Source: a bacterium (GTDB taxonomy: Bacteria; Bacillota; Bacilli; Lactobacillales; Streptococcaceae). From it: DNA of 21,921 nt. The DNA lies in NCBI GenBank assembly GCA_905221505.1, contig CAJNDL010000032.1, positions 1-21,921 of the forward strand, written 5' to 3'. A program made the position numbers and the translations under genes. Positions 8,273 to 16,637 of this stretch are shown piece after piece (the stretch's first letter is position 1; each line of letters opens with the position of its first letter). The notes under the pieces were generated by a model. That model was not told the origin of the DNA, did not search any database, and was given only the letters and a program-made list of their open reading frames with translations.

Positions 8273-9292
8273 ATGAAAGCTGTTGTTGTAAATCCAGAAA
8301 GCACTGGTGTTGCTGTTGAAGAAAAAGTACTCCGTCCACTTGAAACTGGAGAAGCACTTGTAGAAATTGAATACTGTGGTGTTTGCCACACTGACCTCCA
8401 CGTTGCCCATGGTGACTTTGGTCAAGTACCAGGACGTGTTCTAGGACATGAAGGTGTTGGTATCGTTAAGGAAATTGCTCCAGATGTGAAAAGCCTTAAA
8501 GTCGGTGACCGCGTCAGCGTTGCTTGGTTCTTTGAAGGATGTGGTACTTGCGAATACTGTACAACTGGCCGTGAAACTCTTTGCCGTACTGTAAAAAATG
8601 CTGGCTACTCAGTAGACGGTGGTATGGCTGAACAATGTATCGTAACTGCAGACTATGCTGTCAAAGTTCCTGACGGACTTGATCCAGCCCAAGCTTCTTC
8701 TATTACATGTGCTGGGGTAACAACCTATAAAGCTATTAAGGAAGCAAAAGTTGAACCAGGCCAATGGGTTGTTCTTTATGGTGCTGGTGGACTTGGTAAC
8801 CTAGCTGTTCAATACGCTAAAAAAGTATTCAATGCTCATGTCATCGCAGTTGATATCAACAACGACAAACTTGCCCTTGCAAAAGAAGTCGGTGCTGATA
8901 TCGTTATTAACGGACTAGAAGTTGAAGATGTCCCTGGACTCATCAAGGAAAAAACTGATGGAGGAGCTCATTCAGCTGTCGTAACCGCTGTGTCTAAAGT
9001 TGCCTTCAACCAGGCTGTTGACTCCGTTCGTGCTGGTGGTCGCGTCGTCGCTGTTGGTCTTCCTTCTGAAATGATGGAACTCAGTATCGTCAAAACCGTT
9101 CTAGATGGAATCCAAGTTATCGGTTCTCTTGTTGGAACTCGTAAAGACTTGGAAGAAGCCTTCCAATTCGGTGCAGAAGGTTTGGTAGTTCCAGTTGTTC
9201 AAAAACGTCCAGTAGAAGATGCCGTAGCCATTTTCGACGAAATGGAAAAAGGTCAAATTCAAGGACGTATGGTACTCGACTTCACCCACTAA
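8273..9292 (+). CDS. adhP: Zinc-dependent alcohol dehydrogenase
   Basis: Protein of 339 residues, medium-chain zinc alcohol dehydrogenase of the bacterial AdhP type. It interconverts ethanol (and other primary alcohols) and aldehyde with NAD, in the cytosol. Catalytic zinc ligands are Cys38, His59 (GHEGVG) and Cys146. The structural zinc is held by Cys90, Cys93, Cys96 and Cys104. The Rossmann motif GAGGLG is at 170-175, with Asp194 likely binding the adenosine ribose. AAGGAGG precedes the ATG. The promoter carries a Rex-like operator, consistent with redox-controlled mixed-acid fermentation. Monocistronic, with a terminator behind it. Confidence 0.94.
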   Translation: MKAVVVNPESTGVAVEEKVLRPLETGEALVEIEYCGVCHTDLHVAHGDFGQVPGRVLGHEGVGIVKEIAPDVKSLKVGDRVSVAWFFEGCGTCEYCTTGRETLCRTVKNAGYSVDGGMAEQCIVTADYAVKVPDGLDPAQASSITCAGVTTYKAIKEAKVEPGQWVVLYGAGGLGNLAVQYAKKVFNAHVIAVDINNDKLALAKEVGADIVINGLEVEDVPGLIKEKTDGGAHSAVVTAVSKVAFNQAVDSVRAGGRVVAVGLPSEMMELSIVKTVLDGIQVIGSLVGTRKDLEEAFQFGAEGLVVPVVQKRPVEDAVAIFDEMEKGQIQGRMVLDFTH

Positions 9293-9311
9293 TCTAATAG
9301 AAACCTATTTT

Positions 9312-9340
9312 AAAAGTTGGAATACGCTTCCAACTTTTTT
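9312..9340 (+). terminator. Terminator of adhP
   Basis: AAAAGTTGGAA, loop TACGC, TTCCAACTTTT, then more T. The T run at 9335-9340 is on the plus strand. It lies 20 bases past the stop codon. Confidence 0.85.
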
Positions 9341-9439
9341 ATATTAAATTTTAAAATAAGGATTCAAAAAATCCCTCTCAAAACTTAATATGTCAATATT
9401 TTCAGATGTAATCTTTTTAATTATTTTATGATAAATAGT

Positions 9440-9468
9440 TGATTTTTAGATGAAAACGGTTTATACTT
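9440..9468 (+). promoter_or_regulatory. Promoter of manLMN
   Basis: TTGATT (9440-9445) and TATACT (9463-9468) with a 17-base spacer. The region around it (9341-9500) is very AT-rich. The leader to the chosen ATG is about 50 bases and contains AGGAGG at 9511-9516. Confidence 0.75.
9451..9465 (+). promoter_or_regulatory. cre-like site in the manLMN promoter
   Basis: ATGAAAACGGTTTAT fits the cre consensus (WTGNAANCGNWNNCW) with one mismatch at the conserved C near the 3' end. It fills the spacer between -35 and -10, so bound CcpA would block RNA polymerase. The match is by consensus only. Confidence 0.45.
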
Positions 9469-9526
9469 AAAAAGTCTTAAAGTTTTCTTAAACGAAAACT
9501 AAAACAAAAAAGGAGGAATGACAATA

Positions 9527-10516
9527 ATGAGTATCGGAATCATTATTGCGAGCCACGGCGAATTTGCTGCGGGTATTCATCAGTCAGGTTCTATGATTTT
9601 TGGTGAACAAGAAAAGGTTCAAGTTGTAACCTTTATGCCAAATGAAGGTCCTGATGATTTATACGCTAAGTTTAATAACGCTGTTGCTGCATTTGACGCA
9701 GAAGATGAGGTTCTAGTTCTGGCTGACCTTTGGAGTGGATCTCCATTTAACCAAGCTAGCCGCGTGATGGGAGAAAATCCTGAGCGTAAGTTTGCTATCA
9801 TCACAGGTCTTAACTTACCGATGTTAATTCAAGCCTACACAGAGCGCCTCATGGACGCTGTTGCAGGTGTAGAAAAAGTCGCTGCGAATATCATTAAAGA
9901 AGCCAAAGATGGCATCAAAGCTCTTCCAGAAGAGCTAAACCCAGTTGAGAAAGTGGCAAGCGCTGCAGCTTCTCCAGTTGCCCAGGCTGCTATTCCAGAA
10001 GGAACTGTCATCGGAGATGGAAAACTCAAAATCAACCTTGCTCGCCTAGACACTCGTCTACTTCACGGTCAGGTTGCAACTGCCTGGACTCCAGATTCAA
10101 AAGCAGACCGTATCATCGTTGCTTCAGATAATGTAGCTAAAGACGAATTACGTAAAGAATTGATTAAACAAGCAGCTCCAGGCAAAGTGAAAGCAAACGT
10201 TGTTCCTATCCAAAAACTAATCGACGTTGCGAAAGATCCTCGCTTCGGAGGAACACATGCCCTTATCTTGTTTGAAACACCTCAAGATGCCCTTCGTGCT
10301 ATCGAAGGTGGCGTGCCAATCAAAACTCTTAATGTTGGATCAATGGCTCACTCAACTGGTAAAACAATGGTTAACAACGTTTTGTCTATGGACAAAGATG
10401 ACGTTGCTACATTTGAAAAAATGCGTGACCTTGGTGTTGAATTTGACGTACGTAAAGTACCAAACGACACGAAAAAAGATTTGTTTGACTTGATCAACAA
10501 AGCAAACGTGCAATAA
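9527..10516 (+). CDS. manL: PTS mannose/glucose EIIAB component
   Basis: Cytosolic phosphotransferase subunit of 329 residues with two domains. EIIA-Man covers residues 1-130, with phospho-accepting His10 in IIASHGEFA. After an Ala/Pro-rich linker (about 140-160), EIIB-Man begins at [16 protein letters not shown] with phospho-His180. It passes phosphate from HPr to the incoming sugar. The start is ATG 9527: AGGAGG ends 10 bases upstream, while an earlier in-frame ATG at 9518 lies only one base after it, and family members begin [11 protein letters not shown]. First gene of manLMN, behind a promoter with a cre-like site. Confidence 0.95.
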   Translation: MSIGIIIASHGEFAAGIHQSGSMIFGEQEKVQVVTFMPNEGPDDLYAKFNNAVAAFDAEDEVLVLADLWSGSPFNQASRVMGENPERKFAIITGLNLPMLIQAYTERLMDAVAGVEKVAANIIKEAKDGIKALPEELNPVEKVASAAASPVAQAAIPEGTVIGDGKLKINLARLDTRLLHGQVATAWTPDSKADRIIVASDNVAKDELRKELIKQAAPGKVKANVVPIQKLIDVAKDPRFGGTHALILFETPQDALRAIEGGVPIKTLNVGSMAHSTGKTMVNNVLSMDKDDVATFEKMRDLGVEFDVRKVPNDTKKDLFDLINKANVQ

Positions 10517-10541
10517 TCGATTTTATGAAAGGATTTTAAAG

Positions 10542-11345
10542 ATGTCTATTATTTCTATGGTTTTAGTAGTCGTTGTAGCCTTCCTAGCAGGTCTTGAAGG
10601 TATCCTCGACCAGTTCCAATTCCATCAACCAATCGTAGCTTGTACCCTTATCGGTCTTGTTACTGGTAACCTTGAAGCAGGGATTATCCTTGGTGGTTCT
10701 CTTCAAATGATCGCCCTTGGTTGGGCTAACATCGGAGCTGCCGTAGCTCCTGACGCTGCTCTTGCTTCTGTTGCTGCTGCCATTATCATGGTTCTTGGTG
10801 GCGACTTTACTAAGACAGGTATCGGTGTTGCCCAAGCGGTTGCTATCCCTCTTGCAGTTGCTGGTCTATTCTTGACTATGATTGTCCGTACACTCTCTGT
10901 CGGATTGGTTCACACTGCTGATGCTTCTGCTAAAAAAGGTGACTTTAAAGCAGTTGAACGTGCTCACTTTGTCGCACTTCTTCTTCAAGGTCTTCGTATT
11001 GCAGTCCCTGCAGCACTCCTTCTAATGGTGCCAACTGAAACCGTACAAAGCATTCTAAATGCTATGCCTGATTGGCTCAAAGACGGTATGGCTATCGGTG
11101 GTGGTATGGTCGTTGCCGTTGGTTACGCTATGGTTATCAACATGATGGCAACTCGTGAAGTATGGCCATTCTTCGCTATCGGTTTCGTGCTTGCTGCCGT
11201 GTCAGATATTACTCTAATCGGATTTGGTGCTATCGGTGTTGCTATCGCTCTTATCTACCTTCACCTTTCTAAAACTGGCGGAAATGGTGGCGGAGGAGCC
11301 GCAACTTCTAACGACCCAATCGGCGATATCCTAGAAGACTACTAA
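10542..11345 (+). CDS. manM: PTS mannose/glucose EIIC component
   Basis: Integral membrane subunit of 267 residues of the mannose-family PTS. With EIID it forms the sugar channel for glucose, mannose, galactose and amino sugars. Recognised by MSIISMVLVVVVAFLAGLEG at the start, LIGLVTGNLEAGIILGGSLQ, and several further hydrophobic helices, ending in a Gly-rich tail (GGNGGGGAATSNDPIG). It lies 25 bases after manL and 23 before manN. In other bacteria the mannose EIIC-EIID pair is also the receptor of class IIa and related bacteriocins; that is family knowledge, not something seen here. Confidence 0.95.
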   Translation: MSIISMVLVVVVAFLAGLEGILDQFQFHQPIVACTLIGLVTGNLEAGIILGGSLQMIALGWANIGAAVAPDAALASVAAAIIMVLGGDFTKTGIGVAQAVAIPLAVAGLFLTMIVRTLSVGLVHTADASAKKGDFKAVERAHFVALLLQGLRIAVPAALLLMVPTETVQSILNAMPDWLKDGMAIGGGMVVAVGYAMVINMMATREVWPFFAIGFVLAAVSDITLIGFGAIGVAIALIYLHLSKTGGNGGGGAATSNDPIGDILEDY

Positions 11346-11368
11346 GATAAGAAAGGACTGAAAACATC

Positions 11369-12280
11369 ATGACTGAAAAACTTCAATTAACTAAATCAGA
11401 TCGTAAAAAAGTTTGGTGGCGTTCAACTTTCTTACAAGGTTCTTGGAACTATGAACGTATGCAAAACTTGGGTTGGGCTTACTCATTAATTCCAGCTCTT
11501 AAAAAACTCTACACTAAAAAAGAAGATCAAATCGCTGCTCTTGAACGCCATCTTGAGTTCTTCAACACTCACCCATACGTAGCCGCTCCAATCATGGGGG
11601 TTACTCTTGCACTTGAAGAAGAACGTGCTAACGGTGTTGAAATCGACGACGCTGCTATCCAAGGGGTTAAAATCGGTATGATGGGACCTCTTGCTGGTAT
11701 CGGTGACCCAGTATTCTGGTTTACAGTACGCCCAATCCTTGGATCACTCGGTGCTTCACTTGCCCTTACTGGTAATATCTTAGGTCCAATCCTCTTCTTC
11801 GTTCTTTGGAACTTGATTCGTATGTCATTCTTGTGGTATACACAAGAGATTGGATACAAGGCTGGATCAGAAATCACTAAAGATATGTCTGGCGGTATCC
11901 TTCAAGACATCACTAAAGGAGCTTCTATCCTTGGTATGTTCATTCTTGCTGTCCTTGTTCAACGTTGGGTAAATATTAAATTTGCTTTCGATGTTGCCAA
12001 AGTTCAACTAGATGAAAAGGCTTATATCCATTGGGATAAATTGCCAGAAGGATCTAAAGGTATCCAAGAAGCATTCGCACAAGTAGGACAAGGATTGTCT
12101 CAAACACCTGAAAAAGTTACTACTTTCCAACAAAACTTGGATATGTTGATTCCTGGACTATCAGGACTACTCCTTACTTTCCTTTGCATGTACTTGCTTA
12201 AGAAAAAAGTATCTCCAATCACTATTATCCTTGCACTCTTCGCAGTGGGTATTGTGGCACATGTTCTTCACATCATGTAA
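11369..12280 (+). CDS. manN: PTS mannose/glucose EIID component
   Basis: Membrane subunit of 303 residues, partner of ManM in the sugar translocation complex. The amphipathic N-terminal half includes FLQGSWNYERMQNLGWAYSL and the conserved GMMGPLAGIGDPVFWFTVRP. Hydrophobic helices follow at about 130-155 and 185-200, and two lie at the C terminus (LIPGLSGLLLTFLCMYLL and ITIILALFAVGIVAHVLHIM). The length matches the family. Last gene of the operon, followed after 11 bases by a terminator hairpin and then a BOX element. Confidence 0.95.
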   Translation: MTEKLQLTKSDRKKVWWRSTFLQGSWNYERMQNLGWAYSLIPALKKLYTKKEDQIAALERHLEFFNTHPYVAAPIMGVTLALEEERANGVEIDDAAIQGVKIGMMGPLAGIGDPVFWFTVRPILGSLGASLALTGNILGPILFFVLWNLIRMSFLWYTQEIGYKAGSEITKDMSGGILQDITKGASILGMFILAVLVQRWVNIKFAFDVAKVQLDEKAYIHWDKLPEGSKGIQEAFAQVGQGLSQTPEKVTTFQQNLDMLIPGLSGLLLTFLCMYLLKKKVSPITIILALFAVGIVAHVLHIM

Positions 12281-12291
12281 TCAAACAACTT

Positions 12292-12326
12292 AAAAGGAAC
12301 CAGGTTCTAAGCCTGATTCCTTTTTT
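12292..12326 (+). terminator. Terminator of manLMN
   Basis: AAAAGGAACCAGG (12292-12304) pairs with CCTGATTCCTTTT (12312-12324), 12 of 13 pairs, followed by more T on the plus strand. BOX element 3 begins 10 bases later. Confidence 0.85.
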
Positions 12327-12335
12327 CTATACTTT

Positions 12336-12533
12336 TATACTCAATGAAAATCAAAGAGCAAACTAGGAAGCTTGCCGAAAGCTGCTCAAAGCACTGCTTT
12401 GAGGTTGTAGATAGAACTGACGAAGTCAGCTCAAAGCACTGCTTTAAGGTTGCAGATGAAACTGACGAAGTCAGTAACCATACATACGGCAAGGCGAAGC
12501 TGACGTGGTTTGAAGAGATTTTCGAAGAGTATT
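12336..12533 (-). repeat. BOX element 3 (boxA-boxB-boxC)
   Basis: About 198 bp, boxC end at the left and boxA end at the right. The BOXA1R core is present with one change (GGCAAGGCGAAGCTGACG). There is one boxB module. The boxA end runs into the pepC stop codon with the junction TAATACTC on the minus strand. It lies between two convergent genes, manN and pepC. Confidence 0.93.
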
Positions 12534-13866
12534 ATTCTGCCAAGGCTCCCATTGGATCCCATGGTGCAAGTACAATTGGTTCTGCTTCGTAAGCAGCTTG
12601 TTCTTCGGTTGTTAACAATTCTTTGCGGACAACAATCTGGTAAGTGTATTCGTCCATCCAAGCATCTGAGGCAACAAAGTAACCATCTGTACCGACCTTG
12701 TCTCCCCATGAGTTTTCAACCTTCCACTTGATTGATTTGCCATTTTCATCCAAGTCAACACCTGTCAAGACCATGGCGTGGGTCATCAAGCTTTCGCTAT
12801 AGTCCAAACGTCCAGCCTTGTCTTGAGTAAGTTTAATGTCCATGCTTGATTCAAAGTCATAAACATCTGTCGCAAGGATTCCAGCCTTACGGTTGCTGAG
12901 CTGACCGACATCAGAACCAAACCAAACAGTCTCACCTGCTTGCATTTGGGCAACCGCCAATTCTTTCAAGCGCTCCATTGGAACGTTGATGTAACGAACC
13001 GCACGGCTACCAACCACATTTCCTAACATCTCAACTGTGTAAGATTTGCCGTAAGGCTTGTCAGCAGTTGGAGCATTGATAACAGAAACGTAATCTTCTA
13101 GAGGAAGATTGACATATTTCTTGTAAAATTCTTGTGGTGTAATGCCCTTTTCGCTTTGGTAGTTGTTATCCTTATCACGATAAGCAAAGTCAAATTTACG
13201 TGGTGGAAGTCCTAGTGACATGGCAAGGAAGTTAAAGATCTCTTGCAAGAGGTCTTCTTTCTTAGCTTGAACAGTCGCTTGGTCTGCACCAGAAGCAAGC
13301 AAGTCACGCAAGATTTGAGCATCTTGGCGAAGCAATTTGTTGAGGATTGCATTTAACTCACGGCTACTACTAGATGAAACTGACTCAGGGTAAACTGACT
13401 TAGGCACGACACCGTATTTTTCAAAGAGAGAAACGACCATATCCCACTGTCCACCGTCTTGTTGAGGTGTTTGAAGTAGGAATTTAACCTTACGGCTAGT
13501 TAGGTCTTGGTCTGCAGTCGCAATCACTTGCTCCAAGAACCAGTTTGATTTCTCATACTTGTCCCAGAAGAAAGTATGGGCCTGTGACAACTCAAAGTTT
13601 TCCAGTTTGTATTGAGAGATAAGTTTGTGGCGGAAGGTGTTGAGAGCCGCAAACATCCAGCAACGACCAGACGCTTTCTGGTTGGTTACCTTATCCTTTG
13701 TCAAATCCAATGAGAAAACAGGTGTGTTGTCTACATGGCTTTGGCGACGTTCTAGAGCTGCAAAAATTCCGTTATGGCTAGCAGCATTTTCAATCGCTTG
13801 GTATTTTACATTTGCTTCATAGTTAGCAAATAGTTTATCAGTAAATGATTCTTGAATCGCGTTCAT
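12532..13866 (-). CDS. pepC: Aminopeptidase C (bleomycin hydrolase family)
   Basis: Cytosolic cysteine aminopeptidase of 444 residues, peptidase family C1B, which in family members forms a hexamer and removes N-terminal residues from peptides taken up as amino-acid sources. The catalytic triad is visible: Cys69 in NQKASGRCWMFAA, His363 in THAMVLTGVD and Asn385 in VENSWGDK. The length is typical. The C terminus ends PMGALAE, close to the usual family end, so the BOX inserted at the stop codon has not removed a domain. AGGAGG precedes the ATG. A sigma-A promoter lies just upstream, so it is a single-gene unit. Confidence 0.95.
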   Translation of the reverse strand: MNAIQESFTDKLFANYEANVKYQAIENAASHNGIFAALERRQSHVDNTPVFSLDLTKDKVTNQKASGRCWMFAALNTFRHKLISQYKLENFELSQAHTFFWDKYEKSNWFLEQVIATADQDLTSRKVKFLLQTPQQDGGQWDMVVSLFEKYGVVPKSVYPESVSSSSSRELNAILNKLLRQDAQILRDLLASGADQATVQAKKEDLLQEIFNFLAMSLGLPPRKFDFAYRDKDNNYQSEKGITPQEFYKKYVNLPLEDYVSVINAPTADKPYGKSYTVEMLGNVVGSRAVRYINVPMERLKELAVAQMQAGETVWFGSDVGQLSNRKAGILATDVYDFESSMDIKLTQDKAGRLDYSESLMTHAMVLTGVDLDENGKSIKWKVENSWGDKVGTDGYFVASDAWMDEYTYQIVVRKELLTTEEQAAYEAEPIVLAPWDPMGALAE

Positions 13867-13892
13867 AGATTCCTCCTTTTATTCTACAGTCT

Positions 13893-13920
13893 ATTATAAC
13901 GCTTTTCACAAAGGAAGCAA
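13893..13920 (-). promoter_or_regulatory. Promoter of pepC
   Basis: On the minus strand TTGCTT (13920-13915) and TATAAT (13898-13893) are 16 bases apart. The start of transcription would lie about 20 bases before the ATG, with AGGAGG in between. Confidence 0.65.
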
Positions 13921-13930
13921 CTGAAAAACA

Positions 13931-13961
13931 TAAAAGGCAAGGATATTCTTCCTCACCTTTT
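13931..13961 (-). terminator. Weak terminator-like hairpin after rsuA
   Basis: AAAAGG (13932-13937) pairs with CCTTTT (13956-13961), with a partly paired interior, and the minus strand then reads TTTTA. It lies 15 bases past the rsuA stop codon. The interior pairing is imperfect. Confidence 0.35.
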
Positions 13962-13976
13962 CGAATATAAACCAAA

Positions 13977-14699
13977 TTAAGCAATACTCGCAAGGAGAAC
14001 TTCTAATTCCTCCTCGGTCAAGCGACGCCATTCCCCTCTTTGTAAGTTATCATCTAACATCAGAGTTCCCATAGTCAAACGCTGCAGGTCTACTACTTCC
14101 TTGCCACAGTAAGCCACCATACGCTTGACTTGATGGAACTTCCCTTCTGCAATGGTCACACGGATTTGGCTTTGATTCTTTTCTGGATCTATGGAAAGAA
14201 TCTCCAGTCTAGCAGGCTGACAGGTAAAGTCTTTGAGCGGAATGCCCTTGGCAAATGTCTCTACGTCTTCTTGGGTCATGATTCCCTTGACGTGTGCCTG
14301 ATAAGTCTTGTCTACATGACGCTTGGGTGAAAGAAGAGCATGAGCCAGCTGACCATCATTGGTCAAGAGCAAAAGACCATGCGTATCAATATCCAAGCGC
14401 CCTACTGGAAAAACTTCCTTAGTACGATCTAAGCCATCCAGCAAGTCCAACACAGTTCTGTGCTTGGGATCCTCAGTCGCTGAAATAACTCCTTGGGGCT
14501 TATTCATCATGTAGTAGACAAACTCTTCATACTCCAACACTTGCCCATCAAAGCGAATCTCATCTCTTTCTTCATCAATCTGCAATTTAGCTGATTTTTC
14601 TTTTTTACCATTTACCGTCACGCGCCCAGCCTTGAGCAAGTTTTTGACCTCAGTCCGACTTCCCACAGCGCAGGCAACTAAAAATTTATCTAATCTCAT
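13977..14699 (-). CDS. rsuA: 16S rRNA pseudouridine synthase (RsuA type)
   Basis: Protein of 240 residues that isomerises a uridine in 16S rRNA (U516 in E. coli numbering). An S4 RNA-binding domain opens the chain (MRLDKFLVACAVGSRTEVKN, residues 1-20). The catalytic domain carries the family motif GRLDIDTHGLLLLTNDG with the catalytic Asp in RLD, and GKFHQVKRM nearer the end. The start is ATG 14699, since the family begins MRLDKFL. There is no Shine-Dalgarno sequence. An extended -10 TGGTATAAT ends 6 bases before the ATG, so transcription should start at or very near the start codon. Single-gene unit. Confidence 0.92.
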   Translation of the reverse strand: MRLDKFLVACAVGSRTEVKNLLKAGRVTVNGKKEKSAKLQIDEERDEIRFDGQVLEYEEFVYYMMNKPQGVISATEDPKHRTVLDLLDGLDRTKEVFPVGRLDIDTHGLLLLTNDGQLAHALLSPKRHVDKTYQAHVKGIMTQEDVETFAKGIPLKDFTCQPARLEILSIDPEKNQSQIRVTIAEGKFHQVKRMVAYCGKEVVDLQRLTMGTLMLDDNLQRGEWRRLTEEELEVLLASIA

Positions 14700-14705
14700 A
14701 GAATC

Positions 14706-14714
14706 ATTATACCA
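14706..14714 (-). promoter_or_regulatory. Extended -10 promoter giving a likely leaderless rsuA mRNA
   Basis: The minus strand reads TGGTATAAT (14714-14706), then six bases, then the rsuA ATG. A -35 at 17 bases would be GTAGCA (14734-14729), weak. A start seven bases past the -10 falls on the A of the ATG. Confidence 0.6.
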
Positions 14715-14718
14715 TATC

Positions 14719-14752
14719 AAAAGGAGGCTGCTACAATGATCAACCTCCTTTT
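14719..14752 (-). terminator. Hairpin between glsB/BOX and rsuA
   Basis: AAAAGGAGG (14719-14727) pairs exactly with CCTCCTTTT (14744-14752) around a 16-base loop. On the minus strand a TTTT run follows. It would end the pepS-glsB transcript just before the rsuA promoter, whose weak -35 falls inside the loop region. Confidence 0.55.
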
Positions 14753-14758
14753 CGTTTC

Positions 14759-14955
14759 ATACTCTTCAAAAATCTCTTCAAACCGCGTCAACGTCGCCTT
14801 GCTGTAGGTATGGTTACTGACTTCGTCAGTTTCATCTACAGCCTCAAAACCATGTTTTGAGCTGACTTCGTCAGTTCTATCTGCAACCTCAAAGCAGTGG
14901 TTTGAGCAACCTGCGGCTAGTTTCCTAGTTTGCTCTTTGATTTTCATTGAGTATA
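14759..14955 (+). repeat. BOX element 4 (boxA-boxB-boxC)
   Basis: About 197 bp in the opposite orientation to the other three: boxA at the left (ATACTCTTCAAAAATCTC), boxC end at the right (TTTGATTTTCATTGAGTATA). There is one boxB module. The BOXA1R core has diverged (CGTCAACGTCGCCTTGCTGTAG). It lies 12 bases beyond the glsB stop codon. Confidence 0.93.
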
Positions 14956-14967
14956 AGATTTAGGAAA

Positions 14968-15198
14968 TTAACTTCCACGTTTCCAGAAAATCGCTAAGAC
15001 AATCATGGCACCTAAAATCGCTGGGATAATGGCTGTTCCTGATAAAACTGGCCCCCACGTTCCAAAGAGCAAGTGCCCCAGAAAGGCACCAATCCAACCG
15101 AGAAACATTTTTCCAAAACATCCCATGCGTTCTCCACGATTGGTCAAAGCACCTGCCAAGAGTCCTACTAGGAGACCAGCAAACATACTTCCTATCAT
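14968..15198 (-). CDS. GlsB/YeaQ/YmgE-family small membrane protein
   Basis: Protein of 76 residues with three hydrophobic segments (about 2-18, 29-47 and 51-70) separated by the charged turn TNRGERMG. It belongs to the GlsB/YeaQ/YmgE group, often labelled transglycosylase-associated protein. The family is linked to envelope or general stress in several Firmicutes, but no enzymatic activity is established. AAGGAG lies 5 bases before the ATG and overlaps the pepS stop region, so the gene is probably co-transcribed with pepS, only 9 bases upstream. Confidence 0.85.
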   Translation of the reverse strand: MIGSMFAGLLVGLLAGALTNRGERMGCFGKMFLGWIGAFLGHLLFGTWGPVLSGTAIIPAILGAMIVLAIFWKRGS

Positions 15199-15207
15199 CT
15201 TGGCTCC

Positions 15208-16449
15208 TTAATTTGCCCAATCTCCGTTACGGAAGAGAGGTACACGTGTTCCATCCTCACGGATACCATCGATATCCATCTTATTAGAACCAATCATAAA
15301 GTCCACGTGAACATCTGAACGGTTAAGTCCGGCAGCTTCAAGCTCTTCTTCGCTCATCTCTGCTCCACCAACGACACTAGTAGCATAGGCTGCACCGATA
15401 GCCAAGTGGTTTGATGCATTTTCGTCGAAAAGGGTGTTAAAGAAGGTAATGCCTGACTGAGAAATTGGGCTTGGATCTGGTACCAAGGCACATTCACCCA
15501 AGGCACGCGCACCCGCATTTTCAAAGACAAGGTCTTTCATGACCTGATCACCCTTCTCAGCAGTAATGTCTACGATTTTGCCGTCTTTAAAGGTTACTTT
15601 AATGCCTTCGATGATATTTCCGTTGTAGCTAAGTGGTTTTGTAGAAGTAACATAACCATCTGCACGACGGAAGTCAGGTGCTGTGAAGACTTCCTCTGTC
15701 GGCATATTTGGCAAGAATCCTTCTCCCTGTGCATTGATAGCACCAGCTGATTCCCAAACGTGGTTCTTCGGCAAGCCAAGTGTCAAATCGGTTCCTGGCG
15801 CTGTGTAATGAAGAGCTGAAAATTGCTCTTTATTAAGCATATCTGCCTTACTCTTAAGAATTGCTGCGTGTTCTTCCCAAGCCTTAACAGGATCTTCTTC
15901 ATAGACACGGCAAGTTTTGAAAATTTGGTCCCAAAGGAGATCAACTACTTCTTCGTCGCTCGCTGCATTTGGAAAGACTTTCTTAGCCCACTCAAGTCCA
16001 GCAGCGACTGCTACAGTCCAGCTAACCTTATTGGATTGTGTTGCGATACGCATTGGCTTCATGGCAAGTCCCATCGCTTTAGCAGAAGCTGAAAGCTTGT
16101 CAGCATCCACACCGTTCAAGGCACCTGGGTCAGAAGAACGTACCCCAAGACGGCTAGCCTTGTTCTCCAAGAGATAGTTCATCTCAGCAATCTTGTATTC
16201 TGGTACATTATCCAGACGCTCCATCGGTGCATGGAGGAATTTCTCACGGTTGATGACATCATCTGTCCACTGAACGATCACCTCATGCGCACCCAAGGCA
16301 TAGGCTTCCTTCACGATTAAATGAGCCAACTCGCGTTGCTCCACATCGATAGAAAGAGCCAAAGTGTGACCAGGTTGCACATTAATTCCGTTCGCAACCA
16401 ACAATTTCGCATATTTTTCTAGATTTTCTTTAAAATTTGGTAAAACCAT
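15208..16449 (-). CDS. pepS: Aminopeptidase PepS (M29 family)
   Basis: Metallo-aminopeptidase of 413 residues, family M29 (thermophilic aminopeptidase/AmpS/PepS), which trims N-terminal residues from peptides in the cytosol. Metal-binding and catalytic features of the C-terminal half are visible: Glu in NIIEGIKVTF, Glu in ARALGECALVP, His in ASNHLAIGAAYA, and His and Asp in DVHVDFMIGS. The length is standard. AGGAAG precedes the ATG. It lies 15 bases behind a 50-residue membrane peptide gene and 9 bases ahead of the GlsB-type gene, with no clear promoter of its own in the short gap. Confidence 0.95.
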   Translation of the reverse strand: MVLPNFKENLEKYAKLLVANGINVQPGHTLALSIDVEQRELAHLIVKEAYALGAHEVIVQWTDDVINREKFLHAPMERLDNVPEYKIAEMNYLLENKASRLGVRSSDPGALNGVDADKLSASAKAMGLAMKPMRIATQSNKVSWTVAVAAGLEWAKKVFPNAASDEEVVDLLWDQIFKTCRVYEEDPVKAWEEHAAILKSKADMLNKEQFSALHYTAPGTDLTLGLPKNHVWESAGAINAQGEGFLPNMPTEEVFTAPDFRRADGYVTSTKPLSYNGNIIEGIKVTFKDGKIVDITAEKGDQVMKDLVFENAGARALGECALVPDPSPISQSGITFFNTLFDENASNHLAIGAAYATSVVGGAEMSEEELEAAGLNRSDVHVDFMIGSNKMDIDGIREDGTRVPLFRNGDWAN

Positions 16450-16464
16450 TCTATTCTTCCTTTT

Positions 16465-16617
16465 CTATTTTTCTTTCAAAGCAGAAAATAAACCTGCTAA
16501 AGCAATGGCACTCGACAAGAGCGCTGTTGATAGGATAATTGTCTGATCAGCAAGTTCTAATTGATATTCAAATACCTTCTCAGCCGGCTTGTCTTCCGCA
16601 AAAATTCTTAGTTTCAT
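16465..16617 (-). CDS. Small 50-residue putative membrane peptide
   Basis: Short gene with a strong ribosome binding site (AAGGAGG, four bases before the ATG). It encodes 50 residues: a charged N-terminal half (MKLRIFAEDKPAEKVFEYQL) and one hydrophobic segment at about 26-45 (LADQTIILSTALLSSAIALA), ending LKEK. This suggests a single-span membrane peptide with a cytosolic N terminus. I do not recognise a family. It lies 20 bases after the toxin gene and 15 before pepS, so it is probably part of the same transcript. The strong Shine-Dalgarno and clean coding frame make it likely to be real. Confidence 0.7.
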   Translation of the reverse strand: MKLRIFAEDKPAEKVFEYQLELADQTIILSTALLSSAIALAGLFSALKEK

Positions 16618-16637
16618 GAGAACCTCCTTAAAATTTA

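Noticed and set aside
12344..12592. Open reading frame running through BOX element 3, similar to one through BOX element 4 (14717-14947)
   Set aside because: The two similar peptides arise because both copies are the same BOX repeat read in the same frame. They have no ribosome binding site and are in repeat DNA, so they are not taken as genes.
13893..13914. cre site in the pepC promoter (TGAAAAGCGTTATAA)
   Set aside because: There is one base too many between the TG and the CG centre and no symmetric right half, so it does not fit the consensus.
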